Counted from the stretch's first letter, positions 8,225-16,150 are shown. The stretch is DNA of 64,000 nucleotides from Bacillus sp. 103mf (GCF_900116295.1 NZ_FPAF01000006.1:62001-126000); one strand, 5' to 3'. Program-made: numbers and translations. Notes: generated by a model from the letters alone, not told the origin.

Positions 8225-8716
8225 CTAATATATAAATATATTTCCTTCTGGGTACTTTCCATTCCACCCACAAGGAATATGTCCACTTAAATAGATTTCT
8301 AGCATTTCGTTATAAAATACTGACTTATAATATTCTTCATAAGATAGTACCATTATTATACTTACTATATCGAACTTAACAGCATGTAATATATCTTTTG
8401 GTAACCCCAATATCGTTATTTGTTTTTCAATATCATCAGTAATTTTTGGTAATACCTCTGCTTTAATTTTCTTAACCAAAGTATTCCAATTTCCATTATA
8501 TATTTCTGGTTCATTCTTTGCTAAATAGCCCGTTAAATTATTACTTTCTTCCAGACAAATATTTTCCCATTCTATCCCATTCACAATCTTAACCATTTTC
8601 TTTTTATTTGATAAATAGGTATACTCAATTCCTTGAGGAAAATTGCTCTCTGTTCCACAATGTTTTAACCAATTATTAGACAATACCGCTTCCACTACAG
8701 AATTATTTAATTCCAT
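8225..8716 (-). CDS. Hypothetical immunity protein
   Basis: 163 residues with no recognised family. Visible features are a central LPKITDDIEKQITILGLPKD helix, a hydrophobic DIVSIIMVLSYEEYYKSV and an aromatic end (CGWNGKYPEGNIFIY). It begins at an ATG after AAAGGAG, 12 bp downstream of a toxin-tail stop, which is the immunity position. No signal peptide or membrane anchor, so probably cytosolic. Confidence 0.5.
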   Translation of the reverse strand: MELNNSVVEAVLSNNWLKHCGTESNFPQGIEYTYLSNKKKMVKIVNGIEWENICLEESNNLTGYLAKNEPEIYNGNWNTLVKKIKAEVLPKITDDIEKQITILGLPKDILHAVKFDIVSIIMVLSYEEYYKSVFYNEMLEIYLSGHIPCGWNGKYPEGNIFIY

Positions 8717-8728
8717 GTAAATGCTCCT

Positions 8729-8880
8729 TTATTTACGTTTTGGTACATTAATTCTACCAGGAATCCTTGGAACAAAATCGTCTCCAGTTAATTTATAAAA
8801 CAATTGTTGTTCTATTGCTCGTTGAACGGCCTTCTGAGCTTGTGTATCACTCAAACCAGCTGACTTTAAAGTTATATATT
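8729..8880 (-). pseudogene. Unidentified toxin C-terminal remnant
   Basis: A start-less frame encodes SAGLSDTQAQKAVQRAIEQQ and LFYKLTGDDFVPRIPGRINV ending PKRK and TAA, followed at once by AAAGGAG and the ATG of the immunity gene at 8716. Basic C-terminal end. The upstream part is cut at about 8880 by a terminator-like hairpin. Confidence 0.55.
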
Positions 8881-8914
8881 AGACCTTGCTTTTTACTTGT
8901 CTTTTTTGCATGCA

Positions 8915-8962
8915 AAAAAGACTCATTCCAACTCATCATTTAAGTTGGAATAAGCCTTTTAA
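8915..8962 (-). terminator. Terminator hairpin
   Basis: TTATTCCAACTTAAA pairs with GATGAGTTGGAATGAG on the minus strand, followed by TCTTTTTTGC. The T-run continues into a short self-complementary CTTTTTTGCATGCAAAAAAG. Confidence 0.7.
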
Positions 8963-9071
8963 ATTTATTAAGCGTGTTTGGCAAACTTTTTAGCGTTCGA
9001 TTTGTTGATTGTATCGTACAATCCCACTTCTAAAAAGTAAACCCACGAATTAATTTTCATGTACATAGTGT

Positions 9072-9455
9072 TTATCTAATATTAAATTTATGTCTAATTT
9101 CTTTCAAGCAGGCTTCAACTTCCTCTGCATTATGTGAGTTCCGAGATACATAATTTTTACTGACCTCTTTTAAATAATTATAAAATGTTTCATAGTCTAC
9201 AATTGCATAGACTTCCACACTTGTTACTGGCGGAATCGTAGTAAAGTTAACTCCAGTATCTCCAAAATACTCCTCATCATGTGATTGACATTCGGTAGCA
9301 AAGTAGCAACTTGTAAATCCAATTCCAAATCCCTTAGCAAGTTTAAAATGATGTAATGCTTCTAAGAAATATCCGTCTCCAATGGTATGAAAATAAGCTT
9401 CCATATTCTGAACTTTTTCCTTAAAATTTTCTGCGTAATAAATTTCATTATCCAT
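9072..9455 (-). CDS. CdiI-like immunity protein for EndoU-type toxin
   Basis: 127 residues from the ATG at 9455 (MDNEIYYAENF), chosen because AAGGAG lies 10 bp upstream; the longer frame would cross the toxin relic. It is a clear paralogue of 22053-22436: both have F-x-E-K-V, I-G-D-G, FGI, EEYFGDTGVNF / EGYFGETGVNF, and IVDYETFYNYLKE. A weaker relative lies at 10320. The related gene at 22053 follows an EndoU nuclease domain, and the few codons upstream here (9475-9540) are an EndoU end. I therefore infer an inhibitor of an EndoU-like RNase, of the CdiI type. Confidence 0.6.
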   Translation of the reverse strand: MDNEIYYAENFKEKVQNMEAYFHTIGDGYFLEALHHFKLAKGFGIGFTSCYFATECQSHDEEYFGDTGVNFTTIPPVTSVEVYAIVDYETFYNYLKEVSKNYVSRNSHNAEEVEACLKEIRHKFNIR

Positions 9456-9474
9456 TATCACCATTCTCCTTATA

Positions 9475-9540
9475 CTATTGTTGAGGTAACACATGGAAGA
9501 AACTTTTACTTCTCCAGTTGATTTATCAATATAACCTATA
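9475..9540 (-). pseudogene. EndoU toxin C-terminal vestige
   Basis: The minus strand reads GYIDKSTGEVK and, after a one-base shift, SFFHVLPQQ and TAG. This matches [18 protein letters not shown], the end of the EndoU domain encoded at 22457-23224. Only about 20 codons remain, next to the matching type of immunity gene. Confidence 0.6.
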
Positions 9541-9997
9541 AATTGTAACCAAATAATTTAAAGTTTTTTAATCTATTCATTCCTTTAATAAAACTTAAAA
9601 TGGAATCCTTACTTAACATCAAATTACTTAGATATAGTAAATAATCGAATTCATCCTCATCATCGCCAAAAGTTAAAACGAATGGGCTTATATATGGTTT
9701 ATATGTAATATCACACACAACCTTATCTGTTATTTTAACTTGAAAATTACGTTTCCCATCATCTATTCTCTCATTTATACAGGTTATCTCATCAGGATTT
9801 GCCTCATATTTCTTCTCATTATATATAAAAAAGAATTTATCTGAATTAACATAAATACCTATCAATTGTCCATCTTCACTAAATCCTCCCACGCCTTGTC
9901 TAACTAACTGTACTTTATTTTTTTCAACTATTGAATATCCACTAGGTTCTAATATAATATATGTGCCAATCTTAGGGTAATTATTCAGTATTATCAT
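9536..9997 (-). CDS. Hypothetical immunity protein
   Basis: 153 residues, beta-rich (GTYIILEPSGYSIVEKNKVQ; QLIGIYVNSDKFFFIYNEKK), with a helical end (YLLYLSNLMLSKDSILSFIK). No family recognised. It begins 12 bp after the stop of the toxin fragment at 10010 and has a GGAGGGGGAGC ribosome site, so the two form a displaced toxin-immunity pair. No signal peptide. Confidence 0.5.
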   Translation of the reverse strand: MIILNNYPKIGTYIILEPSGYSIVEKNKVQLVRQGVGGFSEDGQLIGIYVNSDKFFFIYNEKKYEANPDEITCINERIDDGKRNFQVKITDKVVCDITYKPYISPFVLTFGDDEDEFDYLLYLSNLMLSKDSILSFIKGMNRLKNFKLFGYNL

Positions 9998-10009
9998 AAG
10001 CTCCCCCTC

Positions 10010-10255
10010 CTAATGCACTAATCCTAATAGTGTATTTATCACATCATCTTTTTGCATTGATTTTTCAATTATAATTTTCCATACTTGTTCATCTGATTCA
10101 TAAATTCCTTTATCAATGTATGAATCTTTTATCTTATTAAACATACTTTCAGCTGTTGGTCCTATTGGATTACCGTATTTTTTAATATTTCTTTCCTCTA
10201 AACCAGCTCTCTCCTCAGCAGTCATATTTCCCCTTGCTGCAATTTTTTGCTGTAA
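10010..10255 (-). pseudogene. Unidentified toxin C-terminal fragment
   Basis: The frame begins in SLQQKIAARGNMTAEERAGL and continues through NIKKYGNPIGPTAESMFNKI to DDVINTLLGLVH. An ATG inside could give 71 residues, but no ribosome site precedes it and a stop lies a few codons upstream. It fits a toxin C-terminus cut from its N-terminal delivery part. The family is not recognised. Confidence 0.5.
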
Positions 10256-10274
10256 TGATTTTTATAGTTTTCAA

Positions 10275-10310
10275 GAAAAAAGCACTTCTAGATTTATCCA
10301 GAAGTGCTTA
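10275..10310 (-). terminator. Terminator hairpin after 10320
   Basis: AAGCACTTCTGGA and TCTAGAAGTGCTT form the arms on the minus strand and TTTTTCTTG follows. It ends the transcript of the gene at 10320-10718. Confidence 0.8.
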
Positions 10311-10319
10311 TACTATTAC

Positions 10320-10718
10320 TTATTTAATATTATATTTTTCTTTGATTTTCATCAACAACTCTTCAATAATCTCTTTCTTTTCAGGATTTTTCCCTATATA
10401 AAATTCACATGCTGTTTGCAGGTATTCACATAATTCTTCGTGGGTCACGATGTCTTCCCATTCTTCGTCTATACCGTAATAGAATAATACTTTATTTTCT
10501 CCGAAATACTCTTCATCACTTTGATCAAATTCATCTGAATATACTACGCCAATGGTATCTCGTCTTTCAACATCCTCTTTAAGAAATCCTTTTAAAATGT
10601 CTACAAAATCATAATTAAACACAAACTGTCCTAATACAATAACGGTATAATTCTTTTTTAAGTTCTTTTGTTCAAAAATATCATAAAACTTTTCAAACTC
10701 TTCTTTTCTGTTTTGCAT
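10320..10718 (-). CDS. CdiI-like immunity protein (diverged paralogue)
   Basis: 132 residues. It shares EEYFGENKVLFYYG, a TVIVLGQFVF strand, and the ending KIKEKYNIK with the proteins at 9072 and 22053 (EEYFGDTGVNF; EIRHKFNIR), so it is a third, more distant member of that family. No toxin tail is left upstream; the DNA from 10719 to 10852 has no reading frame but carries a regulatory-looking palindrome. Probably an orphan immunity gene. Confidence 0.55.
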   Translation of the reverse strand: MQNRKEEFEKFYDIFEQKNLKKNYTVIVLGQFVFNYDFVDILKGFLKEDVERRDTIGVVYSDEFDQSDEEYFGENKVLFYYGIDEEWEDIVTHEELCEYLQTACEFYIGKNPEKKEIIEELLMKIKEKYNIK

Positions 10719-10816
10719 TTGCTCTCACTTCCTAACTACTTATTGCCAAATTCAAAAACAGTTCAAAAATGGCACATTCTAGAGGACTATGCAATCTTGA
10801 TATTAACTTATTAGGA

Positions 10817-10851
10817 AACCTTGACCGGAGTCAAGGTTGAAGACGTACAAT
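10817..10851 (+). promoter_or_regulatory. MerR-type promoter-like relic
   Basis: A perfect dyad (AACCTTGAC, spacer CGGA, GTCAAGGTT; 10817-10838) lies between TTGACC (10821-10826) and TACAAT (10846-10851). The spacing is 19 bp, the over-long spacing typical of MerR-family controlled promoters. On the plus strand it points into the opposite-strand gene at 10853, where no plus-strand gene exists, so it would be a relic or a chance match. Confidence 0.35.
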
Positions 10852-10852
10852 C

Positions 10853-11314
10853 TTAGGTCCATCTATAATACTTGATACACCTTTCTTGAAAAGGGATTCT
10901 ATCATCGAGCAGCACTTCTTCTTGCAGCAATTTTGTTATATTCTCTATTTTTCCAATGAATAGTGCGAAGAAGTCGCCCGAATTTGGATATGAAAATAGT
11001 CCATACCCCTTTGGTGACAGTATTTTGTTGACCTCCTTGATCTTTTCAGGTAAAAATTCATAATGAAATGCTTCTAATTTCTCGAGTTCTTCTTGTGTTG
11101 CTAATTCAATTTGATGGGCAAATTCGTAATCAAGAATAAAATTGACAATTTCTTGGTATTGCTCACCTTTATAGTCAACGTATAAAAACTGTTTCGTCGT
11201 TAATCCATATTTTAATAGATCTTCATGTAAGTCATAACTTCCTTGCTCCTTCAAAAATGTTTCCAAATCCTTGCTATCAGGAAATATAATCTGTGCTATC
11301 CCTTTATCAGGCAT
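10853..11314 (-). CDS. Hypothetical protein, possible DUF6630-like immunity
   Basis: 153 residues from the ATG at 11314, preceded by GGGAGG at 8-bp spacing; the longer frame overlaps the previous gene and lacks a ribosome site. Features include KDLETFLKEQGSYDLHEDLL, a VDYKGEQYQEIVNFILDYEF region and GYGLFSYPNSGDFFALFIGK, which reminds me of DUF6630 proteins. Soluble. It is translated just after the gene at 11331 and may be a second immunity protein of the same cassette. Confidence 0.45.
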   Translation of the reverse strand: MPDKGIAQIIFPDSKDLETFLKEQGSYDLHEDLLKYGLTTKQFLYVDYKGEQYQEIVNFILDYEFAHQIELATQEELEKLEAFHYEFLPEKIKEVNKILSPKGYGLFSYPNSGDFFALFIGKIENITKLLQEEVLLDDRIPFQERCIKYYRWT

Positions 11315-11330
11315 ATTAGCTTCCTCCCTT

Positions 11331-12305
11331 TTATTGAAATAATTCTCCATGCTTGTTAGGAATATATTCCGGGTAGTTTTTACGATAAAATTGATCGATC
11401 ATCTGAAGCACGGGATCCCATTCAGGGTATGGCTCACGTTCTCCAAATACCATTTTCGCTTCTGGAGTATTCATCAGAAAATTATCGAATTGAGTAGGTA
11501 CTGGCAACCCTAGTTGTTTCCTTACATGAATCAAGAATAAGATTTCAAAAGGATAAAATCCGAATCCGAAATCACCAAATTCACCGAACTGTCCGATTTC
11601 AGAAGCTAATGCAGAATGATACTGTGACATTATCAAAATTAGATGTTCTATTTCTTCTAAATCACCAGTCGACCAACGTCCCAGCACTTCATCATAAATG
11701 TTCAGGTCTTCAGGGATTAAGTCGCATCGTAGTTCAGCTTCCTTAAACTTATTTATCACGGCTAGATGCAATTTTTCATTCGTTCCCATGATGGTTTTAT
11801 TTTTATACTGCAAGTATAGCTCTAGCAAAAACCAAATATGTCTATCCTTTTCATTGGCATTTATTAAATGTCCACCGAAGTGATGAGCAATAAAATCATA
11901 TAATATATTTTCTTCTTTCTCCCATCCATACATTGCAAAATGAACTAACGTGAAGACGACTTCGCTAAACGAATATTCCAAGAACATCCCTGGATACTTG
12001 CTTGTATAGAGATCCTGTCCCATGCACTGATAAAATAATACTTTCTGCATGTTCTTTAATCCTTCTACATTGTTTCCACCGCTGATCAATACATCATTTT
12101 TCCATAGTGACAAGTAATATGAAGAAATTTGGTTTAGATTTATTAATAGTATGTGATCTTTCTCTGTTTCATTTTGCTCAACGATTTTCTCGTTCTCTTT
12201 TCTACTAACATTATATTTATCTTTCACATCTTCAAACTTGATTCCATCCACAAAATTTTTGCTATATCTTCTAAAAGCCATTTCTAACTTTTTTTGGTTT
12301 ATCAT
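11331..12305 (-). CDS. Large hypothetical protein, probable immunity
   Basis: 324 residues, soluble, mostly helical, no signal peptide. Visible segments are QISSYYLSLWKNDVLISGGN, then EYSFSEVVFTLVHFAMYGWE, and a Trp/Asp-rich end (MIDQFYRKNYPEYIPNKHGE). The repeated GDFGFGFYPFEILFLIHVRK is unusual. No family recognised with certainty; the length and helical content resemble the large two-domain immunity proteins of nuclease toxins. It follows the toxin relic at 12323 with GGAGG before its ATG, and overlaps the regulatory region of the gene at 10853. Confidence 0.5.
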   Translation of the reverse strand: MINQKKLEMAFRRYSKNFVDGIKFEDVKDKYNVSRKENEKIVEQNETEKDHILLINLNQISSYYLSLWKNDVLISGGNNVEGLKNMQKVLFYQCMGQDLYTSKYPGMFLEYSFSEVVFTLVHFAMYGWEKEENILYDFIAHHFGGHLINANEKDRHIWFLLELYLQYKNKTIMGTNEKLHLAVINKFKEAELRCDLIPEDLNIYDEVLGRWSTGDLEEIEHLILIMSQYHSALASEIGQFGEFGDFGFGFYPFEILFLIHVRKQLGLPVPTQFDNFLMNTPEAKMVFGEREPYPEWDPVLQMIDQFYRKNYPEYIPNKHGELFQ

Positions 12306-12322
12306 TGTATCCTCCCTATGAA

Positions 12323-12591
12323 TTAATCTATTTTCTTATTCCAGTCCTTTACCTGTAACTCATCAATACTGAATCCAGTATTAGTGATCTTGATATCTGT
12401 TTCAACTCTATTGAACTACCCCCACCCACCGTTGCGCACTTGAGATAGGGGTTTTCTCGCCAGATATGATAAAATCGAATTGTAGATGAGGACTCTCCTT
12501 CATTAGGTGAATCCATATTAAACACCCATTCATGGGTTATTTTACCACTATTTTGATTAGAACGGTGAATGTTCCCCCTTAATCTCATCAT
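12323..12591 (-). pseudogene. Frameshifted toxin C-terminal remnant
   Basis: One frame gives MRLRGNIHRSNQNSGKITHE, WVFNMDSPNEGESSSTIRFY and HIWRENPYLKCATVGGGSS. After a shift in a G-run near 12420 the other frame gives VETDIKITNTGFSIDELQVK then DWNKKID and TAA. The two halves read as one beta-rich domain. It ends 18 bp before the ATG of the gene at 12305. The family is not recognised. Confidence 0.5.
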
Positions 12592-12620
12592 CCATAATCT
12601 TACCTCTCTCTAGATGATAC

Positions 12621-12715
12621 TTATTGACCGTAACCCTTTCTTTGCTTCGCTATCATTGTACCGTCCCTAGCCAGTTCAAAACCTTTGAATGTAGCTGCTA
12701 TATTCCCGATTTTTA
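12621..12715 (-). pseudogene. Short vestigial frame next to the direct repeat
   Basis: The frame KIKIGNIAATFKGFELARDG then TMIAKQRKGYGQ ends in TAA. It resembles the fragment at the left window edge (IAAVFKDYKPGGNGTM). It has no start and sits between a repeat copy and another toxin relic. Confidence 0.35.
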
Positions 12716-12790
12716 TCTTTAAACTGATCAGTTTTACATAAACTAACTATCAGCTTGCTTATACGAATCTTTTATTTAAGATATCAGTTT
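12712..12790. repeat. Direct repeat, copy 2 (partner 121-192)
   Basis: It carries AAACTGATCAGTTTTACATA and CTTATACGAATCTTTTATTTAA like the copy at 121-192, in the same orientation 12.6 kb away. Unequal recombination between such copies could remove or add whole cassettes. Confidence 0.6.
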
Positions 12791-12799
12791 CTTCTAAAA

Positions 12800-12852
12800 C
12801 AAAAAGGGCCATCTCATAAGCAAGCAAAGCTGACTTATAGGACAACCCTTTT
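12800..12852 (-). terminator. Terminator hairpin after the SUKH gene
   Basis: AAAAGGGTTGTCCTATAAG pairs with CTTATGAGATGGCCCTTTTT around a short loop on the minus strand. The stem also resembles the end of transposable elements with GGGCTGTC ends. Likely terminator for the gene at 12867. Confidence 0.6.
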
Positions 12853-12866
12853 ATTTTAACTATCTA

Positions 12867-13355
12867 TTAATCATGCAATTTGTTTAAAAACTCAGTGAAG
12901 TTACTTGCCACATAAAATACATTTTCTCTTGCTACTTCCTCTGCTTCTTCTGCTGTAATCCCTTCACTTTCCATCAGTGCTTCTTTTTCCCATGCACCCT
13001 CATGTTCCCAAAAAACCACTATCGGTTGGTCCCTACGACCTCTAAAATCAAAACAAATTAAGTTTTCAGCGGGATCAAATCCAATTGGAAATAACTCACT
13101 AGGCAAGGTATCTTTATAGTCGCCATAAGTTTCAAGTATAAACTCTTCACTCTCAGGATTAAAAGATAATAGTGAACCAAAAACTCTTTCAATACCTTCA
13201 ACATCAAAAAGCATTGGTTCAACATGTCCTCCATTATTTATCGCAACACATTCTATATAGTCCATCGGAAAATCAAAACCAGTACCTTTTAAAGTTTCTT
13301 TGACATCATCTGTACTAATTTTTTTATATGTATACTTCCATACTAAATTACTCAT
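12867..13355 (-). CDS. SMI1/KNR4 (SUKH-1) family immunity protein
   Basis: 162 residues. The N-terminal helix ISTDDVKETLKGTGFDFPMD, then YIECVAINNGG, and the strand set FPIGFDPAENLICFDFRGRR, QPIVVFWEHEG are typical of the SUKH fold; the C-terminus ends VASNFTEFLNKLHD as in SMI1/KNR4 proteins. SUKH proteins are a very common immunity family against nuclease toxins. Its ATG overlaps the stop of the WHH nuclease fragment by 4 bp (ATGA), so toxin and immunity are translationally coupled. It acts by binding the toxin in the cytosol. Confidence 0.85.
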   Translation of the reverse strand: MSNLVWKYTYKKISTDDVKETLKGTGFDFPMDYIECVAINNGGHVEPMLFDVEGIERVFGSLLSFNPESEEFILETYGDYKDTLPSELFPIGFDPAENLICFDFRGRRDQPIVVFWEHEGAWEKEALMESEGITAEEAEEVARENVFYVASNFTEFLNKLHD

Positions 13356-13611
13356 CTAATATCTCCCCCCCATAATTTGTTTCCTCCTAAATGGCTTAAA
13401 CTATGTTTCTTTTTAATTACCAATTGCATTTTTCCAGGCACTTGATGATGATGCCAAGTTAAATCCGATATACGTGGCAATCCTATTTTTATTTCTTTTA
13501 ACTGTTTTGGAGTAAATATTTCTTTTAGAATCTCTCCCTTCTCTATAGCCTTCTTTAACATTTGAGTACACTCTTTAAACTGTATATCATCTGGCTTAAT
13601 ATATAAACTTT
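13352..13611 (-). pseudogene. WHH-type HNH nuclease toxin tail
   Basis: The frame is open from about 13611 (LYIKPDDIQFKECTQMLKKA) to the stop at 13352 and includes ISDLTWHHHQVPGKMQLV, then HSLSHLGGNKLWGGDIR. WHH followed by GxMQLV and H-x2-GG is the signature of the WHH family of HNH/EndoVII nucleases used as toxins. The catalytic end seems intact, but the N-terminal delivery part is replaced by a 246-bp mobile element at 13612, so it lacks a secretion route. A 69-residue product from the internal ATG is possible. Confidence 0.75.
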
Positions 13612-13857
13612 GTAACTACTCAGCCATACACTTCATTTAGAAGTTTTGTAAGGGGTATGATTCCAGTAAAAACACGCTTACCCATAATTACTGCCATGAA
13701 GATAAAAATGGGCCAACGCCTCGCTGCCTTTCTCTGTTTTAAAACTTTGCATGTGGCGGAAATAGGCCCTGACCGCTACTATACATAGCCAGTCCCTCCC
13801 TGGCCATTTAAAAAAATGCTTTTCTATCGTTTTTTCATAAAGTGACTGAGTAGTTAC
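13612..13857. mobile_element. Non-autonomous element with IS66-like ends, copy 1
   Basis: The 246-bp element starts GTAACTACTCAG and ends with CTGAGTAGTTAC, so its ends are inverted repeats. A second copy lies at 18539-18783. Its middle carries a bcr1-like core (TTTGCATGTGGC ... CCTGACCGCTACTATACATA). It has no real gene; the open frame across it is spurious. It abuts the WHH toxin tail on one side and, on the other, a start-like fragment (MAKDYQRLIKNCNQSFF at 13858-13908). Confidence 0.7.
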
Positions 13858-13941
13858 AAAAAAAGATTGATTACAGTTCTTGATCAATCTCTGATAATCT
13901 TTTGCCATGTTATTCTTCCTTTCTTGGATAAAATAAAAAAC

Positions 13942-14073
13942 GGGGCTGTCTCATAAGTCCCTTTTGAAGTAAAATCACATGAAATTGAAAAGGCAGAAAC
14001 GTTGTTAAATCAACGTTTCTGCCTTTCACTTTTTATTCAATTTTGGCTAAAAAGCCCCTTTTGGGACAGCCCC
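13942..14073. mobile_element. 132-bp MITE-like element with GGGGCTGTC ends
   Basis: Terminal inverted repeats GGGGCTGTCTCATAAG and (from the other end) GGGGCTGTCCCAAAAG bracket an internal perfect hairpin at 13989-14026 (AAAGGCAGAAACGTTG with its complement). No reading frame of note. The form is typical of a miniature inverted-repeat element; the hairpin could also act as a terminator for the gene at 14099. Confidence 0.65.
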
Positions 14074-14098
14074 ATGATAAATGAAAAATTAAATTATA

Positions 14099-14524
14099 CT
14101 ATTTTTTTGTTTTTCTCATATAATCATGATATGGGTCGGATATATTATCTCCGACTTCTTCAATTGCATCTTGGATCTCTTCTAATACTTCTGGTGCTAT
14201 ATTTATATTATCTTTAATAGATTCAAGCATTTTCTTGTATGTTTTTTCTAAACCTAAATTTATTAAAAACGATGTAATCGTATCTACATCATCATAATTT
14301 TCTGTATTCCATAACTTACATAGCACATCATCTAATTCACCTTTTACAGGATCTTTTAAAATTTCATATGTATCTCCTTGTCTCATCATCAATTCTTCTA
14401 TAATGTCAAAAAACTCTTCTTTTGTTAATTTACTTGCTTTAAAATCAGTGATAGCTTGTTCAAATAATACATACAATTCATCAACAGACACTCCTTGCAT
14501 TTCAGAATAGTCTTCTTTTTTCAT
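14099..14524 (-). CDS. Hypothetical immunity protein
   Basis: 141 residues, acidic and helical (VSVDELYVLFEQAITDFKAS; LTKEEFFDIIEELMMRQGD; LEEIQDAIEEVGDNISDPYH). Family not recognised. It follows a toxin relic. The best ribosome site (GGAAGG) points to an ATG 18 bp upstream whose frame runs into TGA after five codons, so the true start region may carry a small indel; the ATG at 14524 keeps the long frame. Soluble, probably cytosolic. Confidence 0.5.
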   Translation of the reverse strand: MKKEDYSEMQGVSVDELYVLFEQAITDFKASKLTKEEFFDIIEELMMRQGDTYEILKDPVKGELDDVLCKLWNTENYDDVDTITSFLINLGLEKTYKKMLESIKDNINIAPEVLEEIQDAIEEVGDNISDPYHDYMRKTKK

Positions 14525-14543
14525 AACTTTTTTTCCATTTTAA

Positions 14544-14725
14544 TTACCTTCCTTTAACTGGAACATGAACTTCATTTAAATTCTGTTTTTTCGTCCATAA
14601 ACCATCTATTGTTACTTGTTTATTTCCTATCTTAATTTGAGCAGTCTACCTTGAACCAGATGCTGAATCTGGATATTTCATTGCCGCAATAGGATCTGAT
14701 TCATGCCATCTATATATAACTGACT
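14544..14725 (-). pseudogene. Toxin remnant cut by an IS630 element
   Basis: The minus strand reads YIYRWHESDPIAAMKYPDSA SGSR, an in-frame stop, then TAQIKIGNKQVTIDGLWTKK and QNLNEVHVPVKGR to TAA. The upstream part is lost where the IS630 element begins. The family is not recognised. It lies directly before the immunity gene at 14524. Confidence 0.5.
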
Positions 14726-15894
14726 TATCTTTTCGACATGTGGCTTAATGCAACCCAAGCCAACGAAGTACGGCTTGGGGAGTGGTAGCGATTTCTGATA
14801 AAAAGCCTTGTACTGCCTCTTTTATGGATGCTTGTGTCGGATGAAATCGGTTGGCAATGACCTGTTGTTTTAACTATTTCCACAGTCTTACAATTGGGTT
14901 CAGATTCGGTGAATATGGAGGAAGGTATACCAACATCAGCCGCTCTTTCTGTTCATGCAAAAAGTTTTGTACGGATTTGCTTTTATGAATGCGATCGTTG
15001 TCGGTGACCATGACCACAAACTTATCTTCATATTGCTTTAGCACATAGAAGAGGAATGACAAAAAGTCTTCCTGTTTACAGGAAGACTTCGTCTGATGTA
15101 CGACTTCTCCTGTTTGGGCGTTTACTGTTCCAAAAACGGTTACGCTGGCATGATGACCATAAGTTGGAATCTGTTTTTGCGATCCCCGTTGTGACCAAGT
15201 AGCGTGTAGACTTTGATATGCTCGCACATGCGTCTCGTCTTGATAGAGAAGAACCATATCGTCGGTCAGCAGTTTTTTCTAATCAAAGTAATTTGATGTC
15301 GGAACATACGCTGTTTTTTTGGATCTGCCTTCTTGAGTGTGTAGGTCGGACGGGTATAACTTAACTTCAACCGCCAAAGCATGCGTAAAACACCTGTAGT
15401 CGACATTTCTACATCATACGTACGACGCAAATATTCCCGAATGACTGGTGTAGTCCAGGACACAGCGCTTCCCAAGCCTTGATCTGTCAGTGTGCTCGTT
15501 AGAATGCTTTCTTTGAGCGCCTGTTGTTGGTCGTCCGTTAGAAAACATGCGCATCCCGGTGCCATTTTACGCTGAAGAAGGAGGTCCATGCCACCTTCAT
15601 TAAACCGTTTTACGTATTCGGAAACAGACTGGCGATGGATCCCACAAATCTCGGCTGCTTCTTTGCCCAATTTTCCTTGCATGACGAGACGCACAGCCAT
15701 AATACGTGTGCGAAAAAATGCATTGCTTTCCTGTTTTTCTTGTATCCGCAAGTCAGTAATCGTAAGGCCATGTGTATTTGTAATCTTCAAACGCTTTATC
15801 ATAATCCGCTCCTTTTTCTTGTCCTTGGAACCAGTATGGACAAGATTTTGAGAGAATAAGCACAGAAGATGAAGAAACTAGTCAGTTATATATA
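14711..15894 (-). mobile_element. Degenerate IS630-family element
   Basis: TATATATAACTGACT (14711-14725) and its exact complement AGTCAGTTATATATA (15880-15894) bracket the transposase remnant. They may be the terminal inverted repeats or include target sequence, since IS630 elements insert at TA. The element separates a toxin tail from whatever preceded it. Confidence 0.6.
14745..15802 (-). pseudogene. IS630-family transposase, inactivated
   Basis: The N-terminal part (15802-15266) has a helix-turn-helix with GKEAAEICGIHRQSVSEYVK. The DDE part (from about 15257) has YQDETHVRAYQS, VMVTDNDRIHKSKSV and LPPYSPNLNPIVRLWK. Three lesions are visible. One base is missing in an A-run near 15265, so LIRK shifts out of frame before LLTDDMVLLYQDET. 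The third catalytic residue, normally Glu in NPIE, is Val. After RLWK a TAG stands where TGG would continue to LKQQVIANRFHPTQ and LRWLGLH (stop at 14745). The transposase is certainly inactive. Confidence 0.85.
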
Positions 15895-15926
15895 ATTAAA
15901 TAATCGTAATCCGTATTTAAACATGC

Positions 15927-15968
15927 AAAAAAAGCACTTGTCGCCTGTTATAGACAATCAAGTGCTTT
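15927..15968 (-). terminator. Terminator hairpin (relative of 4813-4853)
   Basis: On the minus strand AAAGCACTTGATTGTCTA pairs with GGCGACAAGTGCTTT and runs into TTTTTGC. It shares most of its sequence with the hairpin at 4813-4853. Confidence 0.65.
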
Positions 15969-16020
15969 AAGTTTATAAATTTTCTAAGTTTATTAATATT
16001 TGCAAGTTTTATAAGTTAGT

Positions 16021-16150
16021 TTAGTATTGACAATATGACATCTTTTTTACCACATGGCAAGTGTAACGTTTAAACCCTTTAGCTTGTTTAATCTCGTGTG
16101 TTTGTTGCTTATGCCATCCATAAGTGGTCCTTGTAAATAAATTGTCATCT
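16021..16150 (-). pseudogene. Unidentified vestigial frame
   Basis: A start-less frame on the minus strand encodes DDNLFTRTTYGWHKQQTHEI and KQAKGFKRYTCHVVKKMSYC QY before TAA. It may be the end of a lost toxin or transposase. I cannot identify it. The rest of the gap from 16151 to 16625 shows no supportable gene or repeat. Confidence 0.3.

Noticed and set aside
13678-13908. 76-aa open frame on the minus strand (MAKDYQRLIKNCNQSFF...)
   Set aside because: It runs through the IS66-like element whose second copy does not keep the frame. Only the first 17 codons lie outside and may be the start of a lost gene.
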